In this document: piece by piece, positions 5,216-12,502 of the stretch
Layout: every line of letters begins with the position of its first letter
Position numbering within the stretch: the first letter of the stretch is position 1
Source: a virus
DNA: 20,763 nucleotides
IMG/VR virus record: IMGVR_UViG_3300032242_001296
Span: 1 to 20,763 of that record
Strand: one strand, 5' to 3'
Program-made: the position numbers and the translations under genes
Notes under the pieces: model-generated
The model's database searches: none
What the model saw: the letters and a program-made list of their open reading frames with translations, nothing else
Told to the model about the DNA's origin: nothing

Positions 5216-7525
5216 TTAAAATACTCCTTCGTCAAATGTTTCAATGCTGTCTATGTATTTCTGCGCTTTAGCATTGAGTTTAACGCCCATGTATACCTGT
5301 GAGCGCTCGCCGTTAATTTGCAGTTGATAAGATGTTACGTATTTCTCTTGCGTGGCTGCTAAGAATCTACGTTTAAATGCCTGTTCTGTTCCTGGGCTCA
5401 TTGACTTCTTAAGCGCCCAATGTTTCCAACAAGCAAACACATCTTCTTTACGCGCCCAACTCTTAGGATCAAACTCCAGCGCATCATTAGCAAATGGTTT
5501 AATTGGATTACCTAACTCTTCCATCAAATCTAAATACTCTTTACCCGAAGTTGGTTGTAAGAAATGGCCGCCGCGTACTAGTCTACGCTTTAATCCTTCC
5601 ATTGCCCAGTTAAAAATGCCGCTGAGTTCTTGGTCTAACTTGTGAGATAGATCGGTGTCCTCATTGTCAAAGAATGATTTTGTCATCTTAAACACAATCA
5701 TGCGGCCGGTTAAAGCGTTAGAATTTTCAGTTAACTGCAGCACCTCGTTTGAATAGATAACTATTCGCGTTGGGAGGTAGCCGTTCCAGCTTTCTTTGTT
5801 TTTTCTGTTGACAGTAATAGTATCTCCACCAACAATACGCAAAAGCTGAGACACAACAGCGCTACGGTTACGTTCAGGCGCCCGAGCATCAGTGAAAGAA
5901 GCGAGCAGCTTGCCAAGCCAAGGTTGAAGACCGAATGTATCACAAAGCTCTCCTAGTTCCGGTGCCACGGTATTGTGCTGCCCAAGCAGCGATACTAGCA
6001 CCTTATTAATAGTTCCCTTGCCTGAGCGGCGTGGTCCAATCAGGTTAAAGAATTTCTGCTGACGTGTGTCGCCGGAGATGATGTAACCCATCATTTCCTG
6101 TAATGCTTCGACTGATTCTCGATCATCAGGCCAGATGTCATGTAAGAACTTTATCCAAGTTGGGCACTGAGCCGCTGGGTTATATGCAAACGGCAAACTG
6201 TTTTGTGTAAAAAAGCCTTGTGAGTGTGGTAACAAGATAGAATCCTCCAAATGAAATATACCGTTCATCAAACTGATTAGTTTAGAAGCAGCTGGTTTAG
6301 CGGCAGCATAGTCTTCTAACCAAATCGGTGGCTTGGTGTTCGGGTGGTTGGCTAAGTGAATAATAGATTGAATTGCGTCGATCGCGGCACTTACGCTCGC
6401 AGGTGATGGGTTAAACGGAGCTAGTGATCCCTGCTTAGCTGGCTTTTTGCACTTGTCTAAGAATGCATATACCTTTGAGCGAATGGTTGCATCTTCTATT
6501 ATTTCGTAGTGTGTACCTACATAAATGTAAAACTCATCACCATAATGCACAAGCGAGTAACCTTCCTCACTAGTGTAGTAACTATCTAAAAAAGTACGCG
6601 CGTGGTTCATTGCTCCTGAGTCGAGCACAATCTCGCCTCTAGCTAACGCATCTTCACGCACCTTAGCATTGGCCATGAAGATCAATGAGCGCAGTGTGGC
6701 ACCCGATCCTTTAAACGTTCTCCACTTAGTGTCACATGAGTAGTCACCTGTGGTGGTGTATTCAGCGCTCTGTGCGCTCCATCTATCCCAGCACTCCAAT
6801 GCTTCTACATCACCACTAAACTGGTGGTGCAGGATCTGGCCAATCTTAAGCCAATCGTTGTAGTGGCAGTCAGGATCAAGTCTTGAGAGCAGCTCAGTCT
6901 CTACGCGATTGATGTCCCATCCTTCTAGCGGCGCTGTGTAGTCTGCAAACGCATCACCGGTGCGACGCATAGTACGCTCAGGAATGATTGCGGTGAAGTC
7001 TTGGGGTGCGTCCGGGACACTACCTGACAAGTGATGACCAGTCACTGTAAAGTAGCGTCCCGTCGCGTAAGCCTCAAAACCGATTGAATGATCTGCATGG
7101 GAGGCAAAGTCTTCAGAGCGGGTAAATATCTTTACACCGGTGCCTGAGGGTGACACTTCCATGTAACCTTGAATTGAGTTGGCTAAATGCTGCATTGCAG
7201 CATTTGTGAAACCGATGTGAGGGTCATAGCAGTCATCTAGGTCGATGCCTACTAGGTTGTCTTCTTGTGTAAACACAAAGCCAATCCCGGCAAACTTATC
7301 GGGGTTGGATTGATACGCATCTTGGACACTGAGAAAATCAGTCCAGTGCTCGGGGTTTGTCGATGAGGCAGCTAGGCCATTGGTGCGTGCTGGCACTTTT
7401 GCCCAGGTGGTGTGCTCTCCCTCTCCCTTTTCTAGGAGGCGCCATAGAACCCAGCGTGGGGTTTTCTTGAGCTCAATTGGGATGTTATCAAATTGAACTG
7501 GTAAGCAGGTTGGTCTTGTGGTCAT
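5216..7525 (-). CDS. Bifunctional primase-polymerase / D5-P4-type helicase
   Basis: 769 aa. The N-terminal archaeo-eukaryotic primase (PrimPol) part carries GIDLDDC with catalytic acids at 95-98, SPSGTGVK (125-132) and FEAYATGRYFTVTGHH (150-165). Residues about 205-285 resemble a primase C-terminal linker (NDWLKIGQILHHQF, Trp-rich). The C-terminal half is a D5/P4-family SF3-type helicase with Walker A GPRRSGKGT near residues 494-502, then SFTDAR and a YSNEV segment. It is the main replication initiator and helicase encoded in this window. ATG 7525 follows an AAAGGA site. The box GCATTATTGTA ends 20 nt upstream of the ATG, so this gene heads its own operon. It abuts the 50-aa gene downstream. 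Confidence 0.93.
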   Translation of the reverse strand: MTTRPTCLPVQFDNIPIELKKTPRWVLWRLLEKGEGEHTTWAKVPARTNGLAASSTNPEHWTDFLSVQDAYQSNPDKFAGIGFVFTQEDNLVGIDLDDCYDPHIGFTNAAMQHLANSIQGYMEVSPSGTGVKIFTRSEDFASHADHSIGFEAYATGRYFTVTGHHLSGSVPDAPQDFTAIIPERTMRRTGDAFADYTAPLEGWDINRVETELLSRLDPDCHYNDWLKIGQILHHQFSGDVEALECWDRWSAQSAEYTTTGDYSCDTKWRTFKGSGATLRSLIFMANAKVREDALARGEIVLDSGAMNHARTFLDSYYTSEEGYSLVHYGDEFYIYVGTHYEIIEDATIRSKVYAFLDKCKKPAKQGSLAPFNPSPASVSAAIDAIQSIIHLANHPNTKPPIWLEDYAAAKPAASKLISLMNGIFHLEDSILLPHSQGFFTQNSLPFAYNPAAQCPTWIKFLHDIWPDDRESVEALQEMMGYIISGDTRQQKFFNLIGPRRSGKGTINKVLVSLLGQHNTVAPELGELCDTFGLQPWLGKLLASFTDARAPERNRSAVVSQLLRIVGGDTITVNRKNKESWNGYLPTRIVIYSNEVLQLTENSNALTGRMIVFKMTKSFFDNEDTDLSHKLDQELSGIFNWAMEGLKRRLVRGGHFLQPTSGKEYLDLMEELGNPIKPFANDALEFDPKSWARKEDVFACWKHWALKKSMSPGTEQAFKRRFLAATQEKYVTSYQLQINGERSQVYMGVKLNAKAQKYIDSIETFDEGVF

Positions 7526-7545
7526 TTTTTTCCTTTCGTATTACC

Positions 7546-7556
7546 TACAATAATGC
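7546..7556 (-). promoter_or_regulatory. Promoter-like box GCATTATTGTA before primase operon
   Basis: On the minus strand the sequence TTTGCATTATTGTAGG precedes the primase ATG by about 20 nt. The same core occurs before three other genes or operons (767-756, 14831-14840, 17567-17578). The repeated placement, not similarity to a known promoter, is the evidence. Confidence 0.55.
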
Positions 7557-7573
7557 AAATCTAGGGGCTTCCA

Positions 7574-7592
7574 TATTTCACATTATGAAATA
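7574..7592. promoter_or_regulatory. Palindromic operator-like site
   Basis: TATTTCA-CATTA-TGAAATA has perfect 7-nt arms and a 5-nt centre. Its core TTTCACATTATGAAA matches 13 of 15 positions of TTTCACATTGTGAGA in control region B (14413-14427). It lies 18 nt upstream of the primase promoter-like box, a suitable place for a repressor or activator. Confidence 0.45.
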
Positions 7593-7714
7593 GTGCAAGG
7601 GTTACTAGGGTTGCAAGGCTTATTTAGTCATTCCTGTATGCTTACGCTTTTTATTTAAAATATTTAAAAAATAATAAAAACGTAGTGCAACCCTAGTAAC
7701 CCTAGGACTTGCAC
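7593..7714 (-). repeat. Control element A: inverted repeat with 70-nt AT-rich spacer
   Basis: Arms GGGTTACTAGGGTTGCA (7599-7615) and its complement (7686-7702) are perfect over 17 nt, with extra GTGCAA matches at the outer ends. The 70-nt spacer is almost all A/T near the upstream arm. A second copy with the same arm type, the same 70-nt spacing and the same TAAATAAGCCT next to one arm lies at 14673-14783 in the opposite orientation. It stands upstream of the primase operon. It could be a regulator-binding region or a replication origin. Confidence 0.7.
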
Positions 7715-7725
7715 CACTTTGGTGC
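7711..7725. terminator. Hairpin after the 65-aa gene
   Basis: GCACCA-CTT-TGGTGC forms a 6-bp stem with a 3-nt loop, 10 nt beyond the stop codon of the last gene of the leftward cassette. No T-run follows on the minus strand, so it is a weak candidate terminator or mRNA-end structure. Confidence 0.35.
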
Positions 7726-7735
7726 ATAATATGGG

Positions 7736-7933
7736 TCATTTTAGCACTTCGTAGTCTTTGTTTTTAATAAAATTGTAAGACCACTTCCTAAACTCTTCTC
7801 GGTTCTTGCTAGTTTGCTCATCTTTTGGATCCCACACTGCGTCAATGATATGTTCCCCTTGTGAGTCATGGAATTCAATCCGTAGCATATTGCCGTCTTT
7901 GTCATATACATCTACCGGTATAGCTCTTTTCAT
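7736..7933 (-). CDS. Hypothetical protein, 65 aa
   Basis: Begins MKRAIPVDVYDKDGNMLRIE, a short beta-strand pattern, followed by a charged helical tail (KNREEFRKWSYNFIKNKDYE). It is the last gene of the leftward cassette and overlaps the upstream gene by 4 nt (ATGA). No domain recognised. Confidence 0.75.
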   Translation of the reverse strand: MKRAIPVDVYDKDGNMLRIEFHDSQGEHIIDAVWDPKDEQTSKNREEFRKWSYNFIKNKDYEVLK

Positions 7934-8307
7934 TTATCTTCCTCCTTGATTATAAAAAAGGTATCTTTTACTACGGGCGCGACTTCGTCCCAGTTATCCG
8001 AGTGGCCATAATCCCCACGAATAGAGCTCATGCGCTCATCCTTTCTAAATTCTGGTTCGACTGACCACCATGTTAGGCTAGCATCTTTATACTCCAGCCA
8101 ATCATCGTTTGCTTGAAATACCGGATGGTTCATTCCGGCAATGTCGACTGTGCATACAACATCAGAAAGCCGTATCCACTCTCTTTTGGTAAATCCTTTG
8201 GTTCTCACTAGGCCAACACGATTACGCGCCTCTATGAACCGTTTATAGGCTTTTAACTGTGCTTCCGTTGCCGAATTAGGCCATAAGGCCTGTTTTTCAA
8301 TTTTCAT
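7930..8307 (-). CDS. Hypothetical protein, 125 aa
   Basis: Soluble protein rich in Trp and Asp (e.g. WLEYKDASLTWWSVEPEFRK). It starts in an ATGA overlap with the sigma factor gene, so the two are likely made together. A role tied to the sigma factor is possible from position only. Confidence 0.75.
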   Translation of the reverse strand: MKIEKQALWPNSATEAQLKAYKRFIEARNRVGLVRTKGFTKREWIRLSDVVCTVDIAGMNHPVFQANDDWLEYKDASLTWWSVEPEFRKDERMSSIRGDYGHSDNWDEVAPVVKDTFFIIKEEDK

Positions 8308-8873
8308 TCTTCTGACTCCTCTTGTAGGTTCTCGTTATTTAGGTTATCTAGTGAGATTGGCTCGCGGCTAATATAGCCTTTGAGTTGATGAATGCGTGTT
8401 GCCGTTGTGCCAACGATCGTTGCTAATTCGACAACAGTCGGTTTACGCCCGAGCACCTGTGATAATGCCTGCTCGTTGTAATTCATGCGTTTTAGCTCTT
8501 CCATCACATTGATGGGTAGGCGAATGATATTGGAGGTATTGTCTAGCTCTCTTCTAACGCCACGTTCAATGAATGGGCGCGCGTATCCCGCAAACGGTAC
8601 ATTCTTATGGGGTTTCCATCGCTTGGCCGCAACAAGCAGCATCTCGTTGCCAATGGCCAGTATGTCTTCTAATGGCATTTTGCCATGTTGCCATGCCGTC
8701 ATCTTTGTAACTACATGGGGTACAAATCGTAAATTGTGGGTAACTAGTTTTTCTAGGGCATCATCGTCACCTTGGCCAATCAGCGCGGCCAGTCGGTGCT
8801 CTTCTTCGACTGATAAAGTCGGTATCCCGTATAGTGATTGAAGGTAGTCTGTCTTAATATCATTTTCGCTCAC
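8304..8873 (-). CDS. Phage RNA polymerase sigma factor lacking region 4
   Basis: 189 aa. Residues 18-55 resemble region 1.2 (LSVEEEHRLAALIGQGDDDA). Residues 69-110 resemble region 2 (EDILAIGNEMLLVAAKRW, then FAGYARPFIERGVRREL). Residues 117-165 resemble region 3 (RLPINVMEELKRM; LGRKPTVVELATIVG, then a short HTH). After EPISLDNL it ends in an acidic tail at residue 189. Full sigma factors would continue into region 4, which is missing, recalling T4 gp55. It likely directs host RNA polymerase to phage promoters. GTG start at 8873, in a GTGA overlap with the upstream gene, with AAGG nearby. Confidence 0.85.
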   Translation of the reverse strand: MSENDIKTDYLQSLYGIPTLSVEEEHRLAALIGQGDDDALEKLVTHNLRFVPHVVTKMTAWQHGKMPLEDILAIGNEMLLVAAKRWKPHKNVPFAGYARPFIERGVRRELDNTSNIIRLPINVMEELKRMNYNEQALSQVLGRKPTVVELATIVGTTATRIHQLKGYISREPISLDNLNNENLQEESEE

Positions 8874-9049
8874 AAAAGTGCCTTGGGTAGTTGTAGTGAT
8901 GCTATTATATACCTATTTGCTTTAGGGCTCTTTGGAAGAACCTCTAAGCGCGTTCCAGCAGTAAGGTAGGGGGTTGCCTCAAGTCGTGATACAAACTTGC
9001 GACAAGCCCCTCCAAACTCGTCTATCAGGATATACCTGTACTGACTCAC
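8870..9049 (-). CDS. Hypothetical protein, 59 aa (GTG start)
   Basis: A frame from GTG 9049 reads VSQYRYILIDEFGGACRKFV and ends LQLPKALL. The GTG shares its G with the upstream TAG, and the TGA overlaps the sigma factor GTG by 4 nt. These junctions and the unbroken frame make it real despite its size. It looks like a small alpha/beta domain; function unknown. Confidence 0.75.
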   Translation of the reverse strand: MSQYRYILIDEFGGACRKFVSRLEATPYLTAGTRLEVLPKSPKANRYIIASLQLPKALL

Positions 9050-9219
9050 TATTTTTTATCGCGGTGAATGAATCTTTGCGTGCGCATAAATATTTCAAAT
9101 AGCTCCGGGATTAACATTAATACTATGCCGCATAATAAAGCAAGAATACCATTTAATGTGACTGCTTGAGAAAATCCAAAGATAGCTAAAAAGCATATAA
9201 AACCCCCAATGATCTTCAT
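9049..9219 (-). CDS. Small membrane protein, 56 aa, two TM segments
   Basis: MKIIGGFICFLAIFGFSQAV gives a first hydrophobic segment (2-18) and NGILALLCGIVLMLIPELFE a second (23-42). A basic tail (RTQRFIHRDKK) is likely cytoplasmic. Flanked by ATGA and TAGTG overlaps. Candidates include an inner-membrane exclusion factor or an accessory lysis protein, without direct proof. Confidence 0.78.
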   Translation of the reverse strand: MKIIGGFICFLAIFGFSQAVTLNGILALLCGIVLMLIPELFEIFMRTQRFIHRDKK

Positions 9220-9521
9220 AATGCTTTTACCACTACGGCATCAATGGCCTTTACTTGGGTTACTTGGCGGACAATCTCTGCATCGCACAATTCACGCACA
9301 AGCAAAGGATTGATGGTAGAGCGGTCATAGTGTTGCACCTCAGCAAAGTACTCCATGCCTTCATACTTACCAACACCTTGGGCAATGAGCGCTTGCTTGA
9401 TCTTACGCGCTTGTGCCTCTAGCTCTTTAATCTGCTTGTCTAAGCGGCCGAGCTCGTCCACTGGGTTTGTTGATGATTGAAAAAAGTCGTTTACTGCTTT
9501 GAGTGTAATTTCTTCTAACAT
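9216..9521 (-). CDS. Coiled-coil hypothetical protein, 101 aa
   Basis: Residues about 20-48 form a coiled coil (DELGRLDKQIKELEAQARKI), followed by a small domain with YEGMEYFAEVQHYDRST. This helix-plus-small-domain plan recurs in phage proteins of unknown function. ATG start; a 4-nt overlap with the membrane protein downstream. A GGAGAA site precedes the start. Confidence 0.8.
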   Translation of the reverse strand: MLEEITLKAVNDFFQSSTNPVDELGRLDKQIKELEAQARKIKQALIAQGVGKYEGMEYFAEVQHYDRSTINPLLVRELCDAEIVRQVTQVKAIDAVVVKAL

Positions 9522-9524
9522 GGT

Positions 9525-9635
9525 CTATTCTCCTAATTGAATGGTCAAATCCACTGGGGTTACTTCATAAAAATTGTTTTCTACTATCCACTCCAGCATC
9601 TCTTGGATACTAGCAAACTTAATTGTATGCTTCAT
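9525..9635 (-). CDS. Hypothetical protein, 36 aa
   Basis: Reads MKHTIKFASIQEMLEWIVEN and ends LTIQLGE. An AAGGA lies 8 nt before the ATG, and the frame fits between neighbours with gaps of only 3-4 nt. Its last codons form the ribosome binding site of the next gene. Function unknown. Confidence 0.65.
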   Translation of the reverse strand: MKHTIKFASIQEMLEWIVENNFYEVTPVDLTIQLGE

Positions 9636-9639
9636 TTTA

Positions 9640-9849
9640 TTATCCTTGTATTGTCATTGGAATATAGCCGTCACCATTGTCTTTACCATCATGGTGATCA
9701 TGTACATAATCTTTAGCCATCCAAGTAATGCCTTGCAGGTCTTTGATTACATCCATTTTAGTAATCCAGTCGGATACAACAAACCCATCCGCCCATTTAA
9801 CTTCGGTTGTGTCCGTTGCCATGTTGTAGTAAATTGTGCCTACTCTCAT
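9640..9849 (-). CDS. Hypothetical protein, 69 aa
   Basis: A likely beta-rich protein (MRVGTIYYNMATDTTEVKWA) with an acidic His/Asp stretch DYVHDHHDGKDNGDG (48-61) that might bind a metal. Overlaps the upstream gene by 4 nt. No family recognised. Confidence 0.7.
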   Translation of the reverse strand: MRVGTIYYNMATDTTEVKWADGFVVSDWITKMDVIKDLQGITWMAKDYVHDHHDGKDNGDGYIPMTIQG

Positions 9850-10037
9850 TCTATTACCTCCACTATTCTGTAATTGTCAAAATCGCCGGCATCTTCCATA
9901 TAACCTAATTGGCATGCATGCTCGCACTCTTCCATCTCTTCTATTAACGCCTGCTCTGCTTCTGCTTCTGTACGGAAGCGCATTGGTTTACCACCTTCCC
10001 ACCAAATCTCTTGGCCATCTGCTTTAATTGCAAACAT
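9846..10037 (-). CDS. Hypothetical protein, 63 aa
   Basis: MFAIKADGQEIWWEGGKPMR followed by an acidic helix (EAEAEQALIEEMEECEHACQ) and a short strand. It overlaps the 44-aa gene by 14 nt and the 69-aa gene by 4 nt. The start lies after an AGGAG inside the 44-aa gene. Unknown role. Confidence 0.72.
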   Translation of the reverse strand: MFAIKADGQEIWWEGGKPMRFRTEAEAEQALIEEMEECEHACQLGYMEDAGDFDNYRIVEVIE

Positions 10038-10158
10038 TTTTAATCTCCTCTGCCATCTCTTTAAGAATTCGCGCGGCCTCCATCAACGTGGCCTCATCCT
10101 CTTTTGCACAATACCTTGATAGCTCAAAAAGCTCGTCTGCCAGTTTATCTAATTTCAT
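10024..10158 (-). CDS. Hypothetical helical protein, 44 aa
   Basis: MKLDKLADELFELSRYCAKE and on to KNVCN is an amphipathic, acidic helix bundle fragment. A GGAG site lies 9 nt before the ATG, and the ATG overlaps the upstream stop codon (ATGA). Function unknown. Confidence 0.7.
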   Translation of the reverse strand: MKLDKLADELFELSRYCAKEDEATLMEAARILKEMAEEIKNVCN

Positions 10159-10325
10159 TGTCTAATCTCCTCAATTGAAATAATTCTATATTTTTCGTCG
10201 GGGTGCTCTTCATCTTGCATAAACTTAGTAGCTAATAAACTATCCCAAACACCAAACCCTTTTTGATGGTGCATCTTTACCATGTCATTATCGGTATTCA
10301 AAATCATAATGTTGTAATGTCGCAT
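10155..10325 (-). CDS. Hypothetical protein, 56 aa
   Basis: Starts MRHYNIMILNTDNDMVKMHH and ends ISIEEIRQ. A strong AAGGAGG lies 8 nt before the ATG, one of the best ribosome sites in the window. It shares one base with the upstream stop (TAATG). No domain recognised. Confidence 0.75.
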   Translation of the reverse strand: MRHYNIMILNTDNDMVKMHHQKGFGVWDSLLATKFMQDEEHPDEKYRIISIEEIRQ

Positions 10326-10594
10326 TATATTGCCTCCTTAGCTCGTATAACGTTAGTCTCTGCAATCGGCACAAATACATAACCGCCGCGCCCATGGTCA
10401 CCTACTGCATATTTATAATTATCCCAATCTAAACTCATGGCCAAGCGCATTGCAACGGACTCATGCGCTTGTGAAGTACTAAGGCCATAATCTAGGGCAT
10501 CGGTAATGGATATATCTCGGTGCGACACTGTGGCCTTAATACGCGCGCCATGGCTATTTGTTGGTGATAGGTATTTAGTAGTGATTACATACAT
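10325..10594 (-). CDS. Conserved phage protein of unknown function, 89 aa
   Basis: I recognise the layout TKYLSPTNSHGARIKA (6-21), a helix with AHESVAMRLAMSLDW, and a Gly-rich strand ending GGYVFVPI as a frequent small phage protein family, but I know no function. Gene order and the 3-nt gap to the next gene fit a co-transcribed cassette. Confidence 0.8.
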   Translation of the reverse strand: MYVITTKYLSPTNSHGARIKATVSHRDISITDALDYGLSTSQAHESVAMRLAMSLDWDNYKYAVGDHGRGGYVFVPIAETNVIRAKEAI

Positions 10595-10597
10595 GAT

Positions 10598-10924
10598 CTA
10601 ATATCCTTCGTTTTCGTGTAACCATGCGGCAATGACTTCGTCAATGTCATCTGTATCGCGGTCAATAATGCCGGCCTCAATAATGCGCTTGGTAATGTTG
10701 CATACATGCCACCGGCTCTCAGCACGTGGCGAGTTTTCTATAATATCGCCTACTTGCCACGCTACTTCTGTGGCTATCTCTAAGTGCATATAATTCCCCT
10801 TGGTATTGGCCTCTTCTTTTTCTTGAATCTGCCGCAATTCATAGCCGGCGTTAAATTCATCAGATCCGGCGCCGCCGTATGTCATTGTGGATCCATCTGC
10901 TAGTGATATACATTGTGTCTTCAT
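10598..10924 (-). CDS. Hypothetical protein, 108 aa
   Basis: The N-terminus (MKTQCISLADGSTMTYGGAG) is followed by a helical C-terminal part with ITKRIIEAGIIDRDTDDIDE and the ending AAWLHENEGY. ATG start, with a 2-nt gap from the upstream stop. No family assigned with confidence. Confidence 0.75.
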   Translation of the reverse strand: MKTQCISLADGSTMTYGGAGSDEFNAGYELRQIQEKEEANTKGNYMHLEIATEVAWQVGDIIENSPRAESRWHVCNITKRIIEAGIIDRDTDDIDEVIAAWLHENEGY

Positions 10925-10926
10925 GA

Positions 10927-11175
10927 TTAGCTATTCCATAAGTTAAGTACTTCGTTTTCTTTTTGCTTGGCCTCTTGGTCGCGAATGCGCTTGTAATACT
11001 TTCGCACTAGCTTATTAGCCTCTTTAATTTCCTTGTGCATGGCATCTATTCCATCCCATCTATCATCGTCTAGGTATGTTTCAATAGATTCTGTAAGCCG
11101 CGCCAATAGGTCGACTGTGTAAGATATTTCTAATTGATCCATGGTAGGTTTTAAACTAACTTTGCGGAATGTCAT
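10927..11175 (-). CDS. Hypothetical protein, 82 aa
   Basis: Mostly helical and charged (AMHKEIKEANKLVRKYYKRI, then RDQEAKQKENE), with a likely coiled coil at 45-76. ATG shares a base with the stop of the 25-aa membrane peptide upstream, so translation is probably coupled. Function unknown. Confidence 0.75.
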   Translation of the reverse strand: MTFRKVSLKPTMDQLEISYTVDLLARLTESIETYLDDDRWDGIDAMHKEIKEANKLVRKYYKRIRDQEAKQKENEVLNLWNS

Positions 11176-11252
11176 TATTTTGCCCCTTGTAAGAATTTAA
11201 CGCATAAGAATGATGTAATAACCGGCAGTGCAATAAGTGATAAATAAATCAT
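11175..11252 (-). CDS. Membrane micropeptide, 25 aa
   Basis: MIYLSLIALPVITSFLCVKF followed by LQGAK is one transmembrane helix with a short basic end. The start follows TTGGAGGCTTAATC, an excellent ribosome site, and the stop overlaps the next ATG (TAATG). The context strongly suggests it is translated. Confidence 0.65.
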   Translation of the reverse strand: MIYLSLIALPVITSFLCVKFLQGAK

Positions 11253-11254
11253 GA

Positions 11255-11428
11255 TTAAGCCTCCAATTCTTTATAAATTAATTTAACTAAAGTTTGAATT
11301 TCTGCAAACATCGTATCGCATTCGTAATTAGGTTGGCCGGCAATGGCCTCTTCTACTGAGGCCTCTACTAAATTAGAATATTGGTAATTAAGATCCGATA
11401 CCATGTTTTTAATTTTCTCTGCATTCAT
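11255..11428 (-). CDS. Hypothetical protein, 57 aa
   Basis: MNAEKIKNMVSDLNYQYSNL, then acidic helices, ending KELEA. The start is preceded by TTGGAGGCTTAATT, the same sequence that ends this gene and starts the next. No function known. Confidence 0.7.
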   Translation of the reverse strand: MNAEKIKNMVSDLNYQYSNLVEASVEEAIAGQPNYECDTMFAEIQTLVKLIYKELEA

Positions 11429-11430
11429 AA

Positions 11431-11739
11431 TTAAGCCTCCAACATTAGATCAGCCCATTCGAGGCCGGATTGTTTAACTACGTATTGATAACTGCCCTTG
11501 GTGCCCTTTTGTACATCATCGCGACTCGGTATCACGTTGCCGTAATAATCGCGGCATTGGTCGCGGCCGAGCATGCAATGCCCATGGGTTATGGCGTCCA
11601 TCATGGCGCGGCCATAACTGCCTTGCATTGACCATGCTGTGCCGCTATTAATAGCACGTTGAAGGGCAAAATAATGGTCTTCGGCGCGCTCATCATCGTA
11701 CGCGCTTTCAATTGCATCTATGTCGTTAAGTGTTAGCAT
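11431..11739 (-). CDS. Conserved phage protein of unknown function, 102 aa
   Basis: The order WSMQGSYGRAMMDAITHGHC (36-55), LGRDQCRDYYGNVIPSR (57-73) and GTKGSYQYV (79-87) is one I recognise from small conserved phage proteins. I know no role. It overlaps the upstream gene by 14 nt and ends at the GGAGGC site of the next gene. Confidence 0.8.
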   Translation of the reverse strand: MLTLNDIDAIESAYDDERAEDHYFALQRAINSGTAWSMQGSYGRAMMDAITHGHCMLGRDQCRDYYGNVIPSRDDVQKGTKGSYQYVVKQSGLEWADLMLEA

Positions 11740-12085
11740 CTTGCATTCTCCTTAGTTTAGATATAACGGGTATTAAATCCCAGCATAATTCGTCACTGGT
11801 ATTGTGTAATGAGTCGCGGCGAGCGGCATCTAGAATTGATATAGCTAGAGCGAGCTCGTTAAATGTTAACTTACGCGCTTTTTCACAAGCGGCCGCGTAT
11901 TCTGCATCCTTCTTGGCCTTCTTAGCGGCGGCTTGCTCCGGTGTTGGAATAGCATCTAGTGCTCTATATGCTTCCTGATCCGCGCATTTATTGGTGTATA
12001 CGTATTCGCCACAAGGCAAACCCTTGGCGCCGTTAATCTCGTTATTGCGTTGAGATTGTGCGAGTATTGATTGAATTGATCTCAT
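11726..12085 (-). CDS. Hypothetical protein, 119 aa
   Basis: N-terminus MRSIQSILAQSQRNNEINGA, then an Ala/Lys-rich helix (TPEQAAAKKAKKDAEYAAAC, 48-67) that is likely a coiled coil, then a helical end. ATG overlaps the upstream stop by 4 nt. No domain recognised. Confidence 0.75.
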   Translation of the reverse strand: MRSIQSILAQSQRNNEINGAKGLPCGEYVYTNKCADQEAYRALDAIPTPEQAAAKKAKKDAEYAAACEKARKLTFNELALAISILDAARRDSLHNTSDELCWDLIPVISKLRRMQDANT

Positions 12086-12384
12086 GATTTTCTACCCTTT
12101 AAAATGTTAATGACACGCTCGGCGGCAATATGGTTATGGCCGCCTATATGCCAATCGGTAACGCTCCAATATGGTTTATCTTCCTTCCAGTCGTAAATTG
12201 TGGCGACTTCGCCGTCATTAAATTGAATTGTCCATTCGGCCTGTACTTTGTCAAAATCGCCGGTCAATGGTTTGCCGAATGCTTCTAATATTTCGCTATA
12301 CGGTAGGTCGATTGTGTCAATTAAATGCGTGCCATTGGTGTTGATTAGGTCATCTTGATTGTGAGTTATGTATTGCATGGTCAT
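12082..12384 (-). CDS. Conserved-type phage protein, 100 aa
   Basis: The core AEWTIQFNDGEVATIYDWKE and TDWHIGGHNH look like a small beta domain that I have seen in phage proteins of unknown role. A longer start (ATG 12408) exists, but AAGGAG sits 4 nt before ATG 12384, and the longer form would overlap the 33-aa gene. I therefore chose 12384. Confidence 0.78.
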   Translation of the reverse strand: MTMQYITHNQDDLINTNGTHLIDTIDLPYSEILEAFGKPLTGDFDKVQAEWTIQFNDGEVATIYDWKEDKPYWSVTDWHIGGHNHIAAERVINILKGRKS

Positions 12385-12397
12385 TGCTCCTTTTAAA

Positions 12398-12499
12398 TTA
12401 AACTGCATCGAATAAGGCCAGTATAACGGCCGAAAATAATCCTACCATTAGGATATACCCTAATACGTTGACGATATAAGACCATAATAATTTGATCAT
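12398..12499 (-). CDS. Membrane micropeptide, 33 aa
   Basis: MIKLLWSYIVNVLGYILMVG with the end LFSAVILALFDAV is hydrophobic along almost its whole length, one long or two short membrane helices. GGGG lies about 8 nt before the ATG. The stop sits 13 nt before the next start, with that gene's ribosome site in between. Confidence 0.6.
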   Translation of the reverse strand: MIKLLWSYIVNVLGYILMVGLFSAVILALFDAV

Positions 12500-12502
12500 A
12501 AT

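Noticed and set aside
7593-7714. Insertion sequence ends
   Set aside because: The inverted arms enclose only 70 nt, with no transposase and no target-site duplication.
8880-9048. Non-coding gap or tRNA
   Set aside because: No cloverleaf was found, and the stretch is fully covered by a GTG-start 59-codon frame with overlapping stop/start junctions on both sides.
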